A stretch of DNA of 64,000 bases from Ramlibacter albus. GTDB taxonomy: Bacteria > Pseudomonadota > Gammaproteobacteria > Burkholderiales > Burkholderiaceae_C. The position numbers were made by a program, and so were the translations under genes. The notes under the pieces were generated by a model. It ran no database searches, was not told the origin of the DNA, and saw nothing but the letters and a program-made list of their open reading frames with translations. The stretch is from positions 299,910-363,909 of the forward strand of contig NZ_JACORU010000006.1 of NCBI RefSeq assembly GCF_014297445.1, given 5' to 3'. Shown piece after piece: positions 46,813-55,561 of the stretch. Numbering within the stretch: the first letter of the stretch is position 1; each line of letters opens with the position of its first letter.

Positions 46813-47670
46813 ATGCCTCAGCAACAACTGGCTGTGCTCACCGCGGAACTGGAATCCGTCCTGAAGGACGCGAGCCAGCCGGTGGCCCGGCTCGTTGTCG
46901 TCCAGGAGAAAGTGGCGGAGCACACGCCGCACCCCGGCCTGGCCGCCCTCGTGCAGGCGCTCTCGGAGGTCGCGGACGTGCTGGTGCGGTTCGACCTGCC
47001 CGCCGTGGCCGATTCGTCCAGCGGCGGCTATGGCCCGCCGGTGAAGCGCCGCCGCGTCACCGAGCAGTTCGACACCGCGTTCGACGACGCACTCGGCAAG
47101 GTCCATGCGATGCGCCGCGAGGTGGCCCGCGTTTCCCTGGCCGCGGCCGCGCGCGGCTCCAACCTCGGCCCTCACGTCATCCAGTTGCGCCGCGAACTCA
47201 ATGGCCTGCAGAAGCACGTGGACCGCTCCCGGCACCTGCTGGACGAACTCGGCGCGACGCTTGCCACGCCGGCGGGGCGCAACACCTTCGCACGCGCCAC
47301 ATCGCTCGCGCGGCGGGCGCAAACCGTCGGGGACCTGCACCAGTGCGGCCTGCAGGCGATCGACGGCATGCGCGTTTGCGAGGAGACCTTCGCGGCGCTC
47401 ATCGTGCGCCTCAAGCGCGAGATGGGCCCCACCTACGTGGAGTGGAAGCGCCTCCTCGCCCCGGTGGCGATGCGCGCCTTCGCCGCCGAGCCCACGGAGA
47501 TGGAGCTGCCCGAGGCGCGCGAAGTGCACGCGCTGCTGCAGCGGCAGGTGCAGGTGGCGTGCGACGCGGCGTGCGCCTTCGAGACGGCGCACCGGCAGCT
47601 CGAGGAGACGGTCTCCCAGCTCGGGCGCCGCGCGCGCATGGCGATGGAGACGCTGGCCAAGCCGGACTGA
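46813..47670 (+). CDS. Hypothetical coiled-coil protein
   Basis: A 285-residue, largely helical protein with no signal peptide or membrane helix. Helical segments include QLAVLTAELESVLKDASQPV, QFDTAFDDALGKVHAMRREV and QLRRELNGLQKHVDRSRHLL, resembling methyl-accepting or DUF-type helical bundles but without a recognised family. It follows a kinase gene by 122 bases. In that gap gttcacat occurs twice (46762 and 46807), the second overlapping the start region. Confidence 0.6.
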   Translation: MPQQQLAVLTAELESVLKDASQPVARLVVVQEKVAEHTPHPGLAALVQALSEVADVLVRFDLPAVADSSSGGYGPPVKRRRVTEQFDTAFDDALGKVHAMRREVARVSLAAAARGSNLGPHVIQLRRELNGLQKHVDRSRHLLDELGATLATPAGRNTFARATSLARRAQTVGDLHQCGLQAIDGMRVCEETFAALIVRLKREMGPTYVEWKRLLAPVAMRAFAAEPTEMELPEAREVHALLQRQVQVACDAACAFETAHRQLEETVSQLGRRARMAMETLAKPD

Positions 47671-47677
47671 ACCGGGC

Positions 47678-49033
47678 TCAGCCGAGTGGGCACTCGTTGG
47701 CGAGGTCCGCGCCCTGCCGCGGGATCGACTTGCTGTCCGGCGGCATGCGCTTGCCCTTGCTCTCCACCCAGGTCTCCAGCGCGACGAACGCCGCGCGGTA
47801 GCACGGCGCGATCGGCCGCAGCCTGTCCGGGAACTCGTCGTAGAGCTGGTCGACGTGGTTGCCCGCTTCCACGACGTAGTAGCGGTGCAGGTTGCCGCGG
47901 CCGGCCTTGCGGATCATCTCCGCGTAGTTGTCGCTGTTGGTGCGCATGGGCAGCAGCGAGTCCATCGTGCCGTGCAGCGTGATCATCGGCTTGCCGATGC
48001 GACCCGTGAGCGAGATGGCGGCCACGGCATCGCGCACGGCAGCGGGGCGCGTGGCGTAGTCGTAGTCCGCATCGCAGTACGGCTCTCCGGACTGGCAGAA
48101 CGCGATGCCGCCATTGAGCAGCCCGTCGTAGGTCGGGTCCATCTCCTCGCGGTACGTGCGCTGGGTGAGGTCCCAGTAGACGCCCCAGTGGTGCTCCCAC
48201 AGGAACTCCGAGCCGCGCGCGTAGCCGGCCGCGATGATCTGCTCGTACGCGTTCGCATCGCGCGTGGCGCGCCATCTCGGGTACCACTTCAGCGCGGGTG
48301 GCAGCGAGGTGAGGATGTTCGGGCCTTCGGGCCGCCAGAACACGCCTTCCCAGTCCACGCCGCCGTCGTACAGGTCGGGCCGGTTCTCCAGCGCGTAGCG
48401 CGTGAGGTAGCCGCCGTTCGACAGCCCCGTCATGTAGGTGTACGCGGGCGGCTGGCCATAGCGCTTGCGCACCGTCTCCTTCGCCGCGATGGTGAGCTCG
48501 GTGACGCGGCGGTGCCATTCGGCGATGGCGTCGCCCGGGTTCACGCCATCGTTCTGGAAGCTCGTGCCGCTGTTGCCCTTGTCGGTGGACGCGTAGGCAT
48601 AGCCGCGCGCGACGAACCAGTCGGACAGCAGGTAGTCGTTGGCGTATTGCCGCCGCACGCCGGGCGCGCCCGTCACCACGAGCTTGCCGTTCCAGTTGTC
48701 CGGCAGCCGGATGACGAACTGCGCGTCGTGGAACCAGCCGAAGTAGCCGTTGGTGGTGGAGGTGTCCGGGAAGTAGCCGTCCACCTGGATACCCGGGACC
48801 GCGCCCGGCGGGTTGCGCGTGGCCTGCGAGTGCAGCGTGCCCCAGTCGCTGATGTCGGTGCGGTTGACGGCGACGAGGTACTTGGTGATGAGGTCCGCCA
48901 GGCAGACCTTGTCGATCTTCGCCGCGCCCGGCACGTCCACGGCGTTGAAGTTGGCGCAGCTCACGAGCGGCGACTGCGCGTGGGCCGCGCACACGCCGAG
49001 CGACAGGAGCGCGCCGGCCAGCAGTTTCTTCAA
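47678..49033 (-). CDS. Secreted tannase/feruloyl-esterase-like hydrolase
   Basis: A 451-residue alpha/beta hydrolase with a signal peptide (KKLLAGALLSLGVCAAHA). The nucleophile elbow is TGLSNGGYLTRYALENRPD, the acid lies around LHGTMDSLLPMRTNSDN, and the His in VVEAGNHVDQLYDEFPD, matching the tannase/feruloyl esterase order. The natural ester is not known. TTG at 49033 is chosen since it puts the signal peptide first and has agaagaa upstream; an ATG or GTG start up to 49108 would add 25 residues before the signal. Confidence 0.8.
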   Translation of the reverse strand: MKKLLAGALLSLGVCAAHAQSPLVSCANFNAVDVPGAAKIDKVCLADLITKYLVAVNRTDISDWGTLHSQATRNPPGAVPGIQVDGYFPDTSTTNGYFGWFHDAQFVIRLPDNWNGKLVVTGAPGVRRQYANDYLLSDWFVARGYAYASTDKGNSGTSFQNDGVNPGDAIAEWHRRVTELTIAAKETVRKRYGQPPAYTYMTGLSNGGYLTRYALENRPDLYDGGVDWEGVFWRPEGPNILTSLPPALKWYPRWRATRDANAYEQIIAAGYARGSEFLWEHHWGVYWDLTQRTYREEMDPTYDGLLNGGIAFCQSGEPYCDADYDYATRPAAVRDAVAAISLTGRIGKPMITLHGTMDSLLPMRTNSDNYAEMIRKAGRGNLHRYYVVEAGNHVDQLYDEFPDRLRPIAPCYRAAFVALETWVESKGKRMPPDSKSIPRQGADLANECPLG

Positions 49034-49243
49034 GGTTCTTCTCCACGATGGAACGAGAAGTCCCTTATAGGAACCGGCAGCCGAACCGTGGGGTGAAAGC
49101 CTGCGCAATCCGTCACGGCTGGGGCAGCCGCGCCGTATCAGCTCGTTTCAATTTGTGCGTCAGCCGGGGATGCAAGCGCGTGCCTATCCCGCCCAACAGC
49201 CCGGACCTACAGACGCGGCGAGCGGCGCGGTCAATGCTGCCGC

Positions 49244-49522
49244 ATGCACGAGCGAGCGTGGATGACCGTGGCCGACCTGCCGCACGAATTCAGCGTGCGG
49301 CACGCGTTCGAGCGCGCGGCCGGCCGTGTGCACGGCAAGGGCGCGCCGTTTCTCGTGGGCGTCTGCGCGCCCAACGGGGACGTGGTGCTCTCGGGTTATC
49401 TCAGCCTGCACCAGCTCAAGACCTTCCTGGCCGACGTGCGCCCCCTGGGCTACTGCAGCGAGCTGATCGCAGCCCCGGCGAAGGGCTGCGACGTGCTCGT
49501 GATGCATTCAGACGAAGCTTAA
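49244..49522 (+). CDS. Small hypothetical protein
   Basis: A 92-residue protein (MTVADLPHEFSVRHAFERAA, FLVGVCAPNGDVVLSGYLSL, KTFLADVRPLGYCSELI). No signal peptide or known domain. Start at 49244; Met7 (49262) is an alternative. It overlaps the stop of the convergent DUF4148 gene by four bases. The 210 bases upstream, shared with the esterase gene, hold no recognised motif. Confidence 0.55.
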   Translation: MHERAWMTVADLPHEFSVRHAFERAAGRVHGKGAPFLVGVCAPNGDVVLSGYLSLHQLKTFLADVRPLGYCSELIAAPAKGCDVLVMHSDEA

Positions 49523-49890
49523 CGCGCCGTATTGACGGGCGTGCCGGCCAGCGTGCGGGACACGCTGTGCGGCGTGCGGGCCTGCGCGAAGTACGCGGAG
49601 CCGCTGTCCTCGCCGGTCGTCGCGGCGACGACGTCGCGCGAGGCGATGTACTCGGCGACCACCTGCTCGCGCTGCGCCGTGCTCTTGAACGACTTCAGCG
49701 GGTTGTACTGGATCGAGTACGTGTTGACGCCGTTCGCCTTGTGCTGGGCCAGTTCGGCCTGCACGTCGGCGCGGGTCTTCACGGACACGAAGGGCGTGGT
49801 CTCGAGGGTCGGCGTCTCGGCGAAGGCCTGGCCGGCGGCGGCGGCCGTGGCGGCGAAGACGACGAGGGCGTAAGCGAGGTTGCGGTTCAT
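49519..49890 (-). CDS. DUF4148-type secreted protein
   Basis: A 123-residue exported protein: signal peptide (NLAYALVVFAATAAAAGQAFA), then TRADVQAELAQHKANGVNTYSIQYNPL, the DUF4148 signature, and a short tail with TAQREQVVAEYIASR. These small periplasmic proteins occur in many copies in Burkholderiales; the function is unknown. The promoter region at 49891-50080 contains a phased TTAG array. Confidence 0.82.
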   Translation of the reverse strand: MNRNLAYALVVFAATAAAAGQAFAETPTLETTPFVSVKTRADVQAELAQHKANGVNTYSIQYNPLKSFKSTAQREQVVAEYIASRDVVAATTGEDSGSAYFAQARTPHSVSRTLAGTPVNTAR

Positions 49891-49932
49891 GGTGGCTCTC
49901 CTTCAGGGTGTGCGTGTTGCGGTGAAGGAACT

Positions 49933-49983
49933 TTAGGAGCCGCCGATTAGGCGTCGCTTAGCGCTCTCTTAGCTGGCCGTTAG
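49933..49983. promoter_or_regulatory. Array of five TTAG repeats with 11-bp phasing
   Basis: The tetramer ttag begins at 49933, 49947, 49958, 49969 and 49980; the last four are exactly 11 bases apart, so they lie on one face of the helix. The pattern resembles direct-repeat boxes of OmpR/PhoB-type response regulators. It sits between the DUF4148 gene (start 43 bases away) and the hybrid kinase gene (start 98 bases away) and may serve either. Confidence 0.65.
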
Positions 49984-50080
49984 GGTGGCTCATCAGTAAA
50001 AAAGCATTCAGGTAGCGCAACTCATACGTCTTGTCTATATTCGGGCCCAACAAGAACGCGAATTCAGCAAAGGGGGGTCG

Positions 50081-52156
50081 ATGCTAGCAAGCGCGTCGTT
50101 CGTCTCGACGCTGCGTCCCACGCCGGCACAACGCCGCGCCGCCATCGGCGTCGCGCTGCTCTCCGCGGTGTTCTTCGTCGCCGTGGCTCCTTTCGCGAAG
50201 GTGCCGCTGCACCAGGTGCCCGCCTTCATCCCGATGTACCAGTCGGCGATCATCGTCTTCGACCTGATCACCGCGGTGCTGCTGCTCGGGCAATACCGCA
50301 TCCTGCGCGCGCAATCGATGCTGATGCTCGCGTCCGGCTACATCTTCAGCACGCTGATGGCCACGGCCCATGCGCTGAGCTTCCCGGGCCTGTTCGCACC
50401 CGGCGGCATCATCGGCGGCGGCGGGCAGACCACGGCATGGCTCTACTTCCTGTGGCACGCCGGCTTTCCCGTGTTCATCGTGGGCTATGCCCTGAGCAAG
50501 CCGAACGGCAACACGCGCCCGGCCACCGGCTCGCCACTGCGCGGCATCGCGGCGAGCGTCGCGATGGCCGGGGTGCTGGCCGGCGCGCTCGTGGCACTGC
50601 CGACCGTGTTCCACGACTCGATGCCGCGCATCATGGCCGGTAACTCGGACGCGCCGACCAAGGTGGTCGTCGCCATCCTCACCTGGCTGGTGGGCCTGGC
50701 CGCGCTCGCGCTCGTGTGGCGCCGCCGGCCGCACACCGTGCTGGACCTGTGGGTGATGGTGGTGCTGTGCGTGTGGACCGCCGACTCGGCCCTTGCCGCC
50801 GTCCTGAACCAGGGCCGTTTCGACATCGGCTGGTACGCGGGCCGCGCCTACGGCATGCTCGCGAGCGGTTTCGTGCTGGGCGTGCTGCTGCTGGAAAACG
50901 GCAGCCTCTATGCGCGCCTGGCGGAAACCAACCGGCTGCTCGCGGTGAAGAACGGCCAGCTCGCCGACGCGAGCCGCCTGAAGACGGAGTTCCTCGCGAA
51001 CATGTCGCACGAGCTGCGCACGCCGCTGAACGCGATCATCGGCTTTTCCGAAGTGCTCAAGGACGGCGTCGTCGGCGACCTGGAGCCGGCCCAGCGCGAA
51101 TACGCGACCGAGATCCATTCGAGCGGCCAGCACCTCCTTTCGCTGATCAACGACGTGCTGGACCTGTCGAAGATCGAGTCCGGCCGCATGTCGCTGGAGC
51201 TCGAGCCGGTCAACATCGCCACGCTGCTGGAGCAGGCGCTGCCCATCGTGCGCGAGGCCGCCGCCGACCGCGGCGTGGAGCTGCAGCTGGACGTGCCCCG
51301 CGATCTCGGCCTGATCGCCGTCGACGCGCGCAAGACCCGGCAGGTGGTCTACAACCTGCTGTCCAACGCCGTGAAGTTCACGACGGCAGCCGGCCGCGTC
51401 GTGCTGCGCGCGCGCCGCGTCGGCGTCGAGCGGCTCGAGACCTGGCAGTCCGACGGCCCGACCGAGCTGCGCCTGCCGCCGCCCACGCTCGAGTGCGCGG
51501 AGTACCTCGAGATCACGGTGCAGGACAACGGCATCGGCATCGCGCCGGGCGATGCCGACCGCCTCTTCACGATGTTCTCGCAGCTGGACTCGGCATTGTC
51601 CAAGGACGTGGAAGGCTCGGGCCTCGGGCTGATGCTCGTGAGCCAGCTCTCGCGCCTGCATGGCGGCAGCGTCGCGCTGGGCAGCACGCCCGGCAAGGGC
51701 ACGCAGCTGGTGGTGTGGTTGCCCTGGCGCGAGTGGACGGGCGGCACGCCCGGCTCCGATGCGCCGGGCTTCAGCGTCGACGGCGGCTGGAACGGCGAAA
51801 CCGTGCTCGTGGTCGAGGACAACGACCACGCCGCGGAGCTCATGCGGCTGCATCTGGAGCCCGAAGGCTTCCGCGTCGTGCGCGTGGCCACGGCACGCGC
51901 GGCCATCGACTGGCTGGCCGCCGGCCGCCCGCGCCTCGTGCTGCTCGACCTGCTGCTGCCCGACATGGACGGCTGGGACCTGCTGCAGCACCTCAAGCAC
52001 CCCGGCAGCCCCACCGGGCAGGTACCGGTGATCATCGTCTCCATCGTGCCCGACGTTCAGCGCGGGCTTGCGCTGGGCGCCAGCGCGGTGCTGCAGAAGC
52101 CCTTCTCGCGCGAGGAGCTGCTGGAAGCCGTGCAGGAACTGGTGGTGCCCGCGTGA
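50081..52156 (+). CDS. MASE4-type hybrid sensor histidine kinase
   Basis: A 691-residue sensor. Residues about 20-285 form a multi-helix membrane domain with the MASE4 pattern (PAFIPMYQSAIIVFDLITAVLL, MATAHALSFPGLFAPGG, TTAWLYFLWHAGFPVF). A short linker leads to HisKA with His310 in NMSHELRTPLN, an ATPase domain (NLLSNAVKFTTAAGR, EGSGLGLMLVSQL), and a C-terminal receiver (VLVVEDNDHAAEL, LLDLLLPDMDGWD, VLQKPFS). It overlaps the next kinase gene by GTGA. The ligand of MASE4 is unknown. Confidence 0.9.
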   Translation: MLASASFVSTLRPTPAQRRAAIGVALLSAVFFVAVAPFAKVPLHQVPAFIPMYQSAIIVFDLITAVLLLGQYRILRAQSMLMLASGYIFSTLMATAHALSFPGLFAPGGIIGGGGQTTAWLYFLWHAGFPVFIVGYALSKPNGNTRPATGSPLRGIAASVAMAGVLAGALVALPTVFHDSMPRIMAGNSDAPTKVVVAILTWLVGLAALALVWRRRPHTVLDLWVMVVLCVWTADSALAAVLNQGRFDIGWYAGRAYGMLASGFVLGVLLLENGSLYARLAETNRLLAVKNGQLADASRLKTEFLANMSHELRTPLNAIIGFSEVLKDGVVGDLEPAQREYATEIHSSGQHLLSLINDVLDLSKIESGRMSLELEPVNIATLLEQALPIVREAAADRGVELQLDVPRDLGLIAVDARKTRQVVYNLLSNAVKFTTAAGRVVLRARRVGVERLETWQSDGPTELRLPPPTLECAEYLEITVQDNGIGIAPGDADRLFTMFSQLDSALSKDVEGSGLGLMLVSQLSRLHGGSVALGSTPGKGTQLVVWLPWREWTGGTPGSDAPGFSVDGGWNGETVLVVEDNDHAAELMRLHLEPEGFRVVRVATARAAIDWLAAGRPRLVLLDLLLPDMDGWDLLQHLKHPGSPTGQVPVIIVSIVPDVQRGLALGASAVLQKPFSREELLEAVQELVVPA

Positions 52157-53235
52157 CCGAAGCGCAGCCCACCATCGTCGCCATCGACGACAAGGAGACC
52201 AACCTCAAGCTGCTGCGCGCCTACCTGCTCACCGAGCCCTACCGTTTCGTCGGCTTCACCGACCCGGAGGTGGCGCTGCGCAGTGTGACGGCCGACCCGC
52301 CCGCGCTCGTGCTGCTGGACCTGATGATGCCGGTGCTGGACGGCTTCGCGATGCTGGAGCTGCTGAAGGACGCGGTGCCGCAGGTGCCGGTGCTCGTGGT
52401 CACCGCGGTGCACGACCGCGACGCGCGGCTGCGCGGGCTGGCCGCCGGCGCCCGCGACTACCTCACCAAGCCGGTGGACCGCCACGAGCTCCTGATCCGC
52501 GTGCGCAACCTCGTCGCGCTCAAGCAGTCGGCGGACGCGCTGCAGGGCGCGCTGCACGAGCTGCGCATCGCCAACCGCGACCTGCAGGCCTTCGCGGGCA
52601 GCCTCGCGCACGACCTGCAGCAGCCGCTGACAACGATCGGCGCTTTCGCGCAGGTGATGCAGCAAGGTGAGCCGCTGTCGGCGGCAAACATCGGCCACTT
52701 GCGGCGCATCGCCTCGGCCGCCGACACCGCGGGGCGCATGGTCAAGGGCCTGCTCGAATTCGCGCGGCTCGGGCAGGCACAGGTGCGCAAGGTCCCGGTC
52801 GACTTGAACCAGGTGGTGGCGGAAGCACGCGCCGCGCTGCCGCCACGCGACGGCACCCCGGCGCCGAAGTGGACGGTGGCGCGCCTGCCCGTCGTGCAGG
52901 GCGACACCGCGTTGCTGCTGATGGCCTTCGTCAACCTCCTCTCCAACGCCGTGAAGTACTCGCGCACGCAGCCGCAGCCCGTGATCACGATCGATGCGCG
53001 CAACGAAGGCGGCTGGGTGCACGCCGTGAGCGTGCGCGACAACGGCGTGGGCTTCGACATGGCGCAAGCCGGGCGTCTGTTCACCCCCTTCGAGCGCCTG
53101 CACAAACCCGACGAGTTCGAGGGCACGGGCATGGGGCTGGCGAACGTGCGCCGCATCATGGAGAAGCTGGGTGGCGAGGTCACGGCGGACTCGCAGCCGG
53201 GCAAAGGCGCGGTGTTCACTTTGGTGTTCCGTTAG
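52153..53235 (+). CDS. Response-regulator/histidine kinase fusion (REC-HisKA-HATPase)
   Basis: A 360-residue cytosolic protein with an N-terminal receiver (IVAIDDKETNLKLLRAYL, phospho-Asp in LVLLDLMMPVLDGF, YLTKPVDR) and a C-terminal kinase of the phytochrome type: SLAHDLQQPLTTIGAF (His153), NLLSNAVKYSRTQP and EGTGMGLANVRRIM. GTG start coupled to the upstream kinase. The pair could form a phosphorelay: MASE4 kinase to this receiver, then a second kinase output whose partner is not in the cluster. Confidence 0.9.
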   Translation: MTEAQPTIVAIDDKETNLKLLRAYLLTEPYRFVGFTDPEVALRSVTADPPALVLLDLMMPVLDGFAMLELLKDAVPQVPVLVVTAVHDRDARLRGLAAGARDYLTKPVDRHELLIRVRNLVALKQSADALQGALHELRIANRDLQAFAGSLAHDLQQPLTTIGAFAQVMQQGEPLSAANIGHLRRIASAADTAGRMVKGLLEFARLGQAQVRKVPVDLNQVVAEARAALPPRDGTPAPKWTVARLPVVQGDTALLLMAFVNLLSNAVKYSRTQPQPVITIDARNEGGWVHAVSVRDNGVGFDMAQAGRLFTPFERLHKPDEFEGTGMGLANVRRIMEKLGGEVTADSQPGKGAVFTLVFR

Positions 53236-53257
53236 CGCTCCCCGCTACCATGCGTCG

Positions 53258-54475
53258 ATGCAGTGGTATTTCGGCTGGAACATCGTCGCGGCTTCGGCCG
53301 TCCTCACGCTCCTGTGCACCGGCATGCGGCTGGGCATCGGGCCGTTCTTCCTGCCGATGGCGGGCGACCTCGGTTTCAGCCGCAGCGCGCTCGCGAGCAT
53401 CGTCGCGGTCGGGATGATCGTTTATGGGCTCGCGATGCCGGTGGCCGGCCACCTGATCGCGCGGCGCGGCACGCGTTTCGTTCTTGTGCTGGGCGCGGCG
53501 CTCGTCGTTGCCGCGTGCATCTGGACGACGCAGGCGCGTGACACGACGTCCTTCCTGCTCGCCTTCGGCATCGTGCTGTCGGTCGGCCTCGCATTCATGA
53601 GCCCCGTCGCGTTCACGCCGATCATCAGCCACTGGTTCACGCGGCAGCGCGGCATGGCGCTGTTCTTCCTCTCCACCGGTTCGATGGCGGGCATCGCGCT
53701 GATGACGCCGCTGTTCACGGCGACCATCGCGGCTTTCAGTTGGCGCGCGACCATGCTGGGGTTCGCGGCGGTCGTCGCGCTGCTGGCACTTCCCGCTGCG
53801 ATCTTCATCATGCGCGATGAAGCGCCCGCCAACACCGACCTGCTGCCGCATGAAGCAGCCACGCCGGCTGCGTCGCGCCCCGCGGCTCCTTCGGCACGCC
53901 TCGCCGACGCATTGCGGACGGCTCCTTTCTGGATGATCTTCCTCGGCCTGTTCTCCTGCGGCTTCAGCATGAACCTGATGGGCACGCACGCGTTGCCGAT
54001 GCTGATGGACCATGGGTTCGACGCGCACACGAGCTCGTTCGGCATCGGCCTGATCGGGCTGGTGGCCATCGGCGGCACGATCGTGCTGGGCCGCTGGTCC
54101 GACCGCCTGCCCCGCCGCAACATCCTCGCGCTGATCTATGGCGTGCGCGGCCTCGGCTTCTTCGCGCTCGTGATCGTCGGCACACAGTGGGAGCTGTACG
54201 CCGCGGCCAGCATCGGCGGGCTCGTGTGGGCGGGCAGCATCGCGCTGTCGTCAGCCATCCTCGCGGACCTTTACGGTGTGAAGCTGGTGGGCGTGCTGTA
54301 CGGGCTGGCCTTCATCGGCCACCAGGTGGGCGGCATGATCAGCGCGTGGCTGGGCGGCTGGGGCTACGAACACTTCGGCACGCACTGGGTGGCCTTCGGC
54401 TCGGCGGGCGTGCTGCTGCTCGCGGCCGCCATCCTCTCGCTGCAGCTGCCGGTTCGCAACATGCGCGCGGCGTAG
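53258..54475 (+). CDS. MFS transporter
   Basis: A 405-residue protein with about 12 membrane helices in two sets of six around a central loop (about residues 190-215, AATPAASRPAAPSARLAD). The cytosolic loop 2-3 signature appears as GHLIARRGTRFVL. It resembles oxalate/formate-type or monocarboxylate MFS carriers (MNLMGTHALPMLMDHGF), but the substrate is not determinable. Start ATG at 53258, 22 bases after the kinase gene. Confidence 0.87.
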   Translation: MQWYFGWNIVAASAVLTLLCTGMRLGIGPFFLPMAGDLGFSRSALASIVAVGMIVYGLAMPVAGHLIARRGTRFVLVLGAALVVAACIWTTQARDTTSFLLAFGIVLSVGLAFMSPVAFTPIISHWFTRQRGMALFFLSTGSMAGIALMTPLFTATIAAFSWRATMLGFAAVVALLALPAAIFIMRDEAPANTDLLPHEAATPAASRPAAPSARLADALRTAPFWMIFLGLFSCGFSMNLMGTHALPMLMDHGFDAHTSSFGIGLIGLVAIGGTIVLGRWSDRLPRRNILALIYGVRGLGFFALVIVGTQWELYAAASIGGLVWAGSIALSSAILADLYGVKLVGVLYGLAFIGHQVGGMISAWLGGWGYEHFGTHWVAFGSAGVLLLAAAILSLQLPVRNMRAA

Positions 54476-54487
54476 CACAATCCGGCC

Positions 54488-54667
54488 ATGTTCACCAACA
54501 TCGCCGGCGTGCTGCTGCTGCTGGCCTGCTTCTTCGTCACCTTCGTCGCGGCGCGGTTCCTGCGCAAGCTGTGGCGCACGCACAAGATCCGGCAGGCGGA
54601 GCTGGCGGCGCGCGCGGGCGAGTCGCGGCAGGTGCGCCGCGCACGCGAGCGGCGCGAAGCGAAGTAG
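54488..54667 (+). CDS. 59-residue single-pass membrane protein
   Basis: Starts ATG 12 bases after the MFS stop and encodes FTNIAGVLLLLACFFVTFVA (one membrane helix) followed by a strongly basic cytosolic tail (RFLRKLWRTHKIRQAELAAR, then RRARERREAK). It has the composition of small membrane regulators often attached to transporters, but no family is recognised. The stop is three bases before the stop of the convergent dehydrogenase gene. Support is from position, clean frame and amphipathic layout only. Confidence 0.55.
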   Translation: MFTNIAGVLLLLACFFVTFVAARFLRKLWRTHKIRQAELAARAGESRQVRRARERREAK

Positions 54668-54670
54668 GCC

Positions 54671-55561
54671 CTACTTCGCGCCCGGCAGCGTGATGCCGGG
54701 GAAGACCTTGATCACCGCCGAATCGTCCTCGCGGCCGTGGCCGGCACTGGACGCCTGCATGAACATCTGGTGCGCGGTCGATGCCAGCGGCAGCGGAAAC
54801 TTCGACGCGCGCGCGGTATCGAGCACGAGGCCCAGGTCCTTCACGAAGATGTCGACGGCCGACAGCGGCGTGTAGTCGCCCGCGAGCACGTGGGCCATGC
54901 GGTTCTCGAACATCCAGCTGTTGCCGGCGCTGTTGGTGATGACCTCGTAGAGCGCGTTCGCATCCACGCCTTCGCGCAGGCCCAGCGCCATCGCTTCGGC
55001 AGCGGCGGCAATGTGCACGCCGGCCAGCAGCTGGTTGATGATCTTCACCTTGCTGCCGTTGCCCGCGCGGTCGCCGAGCTTGTAGACCTTGGCGGCCATC
55101 GCATCGAGCATGCCGCCCGCCTTGGCGTACGCCTCGGCGCGGCCGGCGGTCATCATCGTCATCTGCCCCGAAGCCGCCTTCGCGGCCCCTCCGGAGATCG
55201 GCGCATCGAGGTACAGCAGCCCGCGCTCGGCCAGCCGCGCCTCCAGCGCGACCGACCAGTTGGGGTCCACCGTCGAACACATCACGAACAGGCTGCCCGG
55301 CTTCATGCCGGCCGCCGCGCCCGACGGCCCGAACAGAACCTCCTCGGTCTGCGCCGCGTTGACCAACACGCTGACGATGACCTCGCAGCGCTGCGCCATC
55401 TCGGCCGGGCTCGCGCACGCCGTGCCGCCTTCGGCGACGAAGGCCTGCACCGCTTCCGGCCGCACGTCGAACACGTGCACGCCGTAACCGGCGCGCCGCA
55501 GTGAGCCGGCCATGCCGCGCCCCATGGCGCCGAGGCCGATGACGCCGACGGCTTCGGTCAT
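54671..55561 (-). CDS. 3-hydroxyisobutyrate-dehydrogenase-family oxidoreductase (LtnD-like)
   Basis: A 296-residue beta-hydroxyacid dehydrogenase: Rossmann motif GVIGLGAMGRGMAGSLRRAG, substrate motif DAPISGGAAKAASGQMT, and catalytic lysine region NGSKVKIINQLLAGVH. The sequence is closest in pattern to L-threonate dehydrogenase LtnD or tartronate-semialdehyde reductase. The threonate-pathway partners (ltnABK) are not nearby, so the substrate remains open. It overlaps the alpha/beta hydrolase gene by ATGA. Confidence 0.88.
   Translation of the reverse strand: MTEAVGVIGLGAMGRGMAGSLRRAGYGVHVFDVRPEAVQAFVAEGGTACASPAEMAQRCEVIVSVLVNAAQTEEVLFGPSGAAAGMKPGSLFVMCSTVDPNWSVALEARLAERGLLYLDAPISGGAAKAASGQMTMMTAGRAEAYAKAGGMLDAMAAKVYKLGDRAGNGSKVKIINQLLAGVHIAAAAEAMALGLREGVDANALYEVITNSAGNSWMFENRMAHVLAGDYTPLSAVDIFVKDLGLVLDTARASKFPLPLASTAHQMFMQASSAGHGREDDSAVIKVFPGITLPGAK

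Noticed and set aside
46762..46814. gttcacat repeated twice before the coiled-coil gene
   Set aside because: Eight bases at a 45-base spacing without symmetry; may be chance, so kept only as a note in the gene entry.
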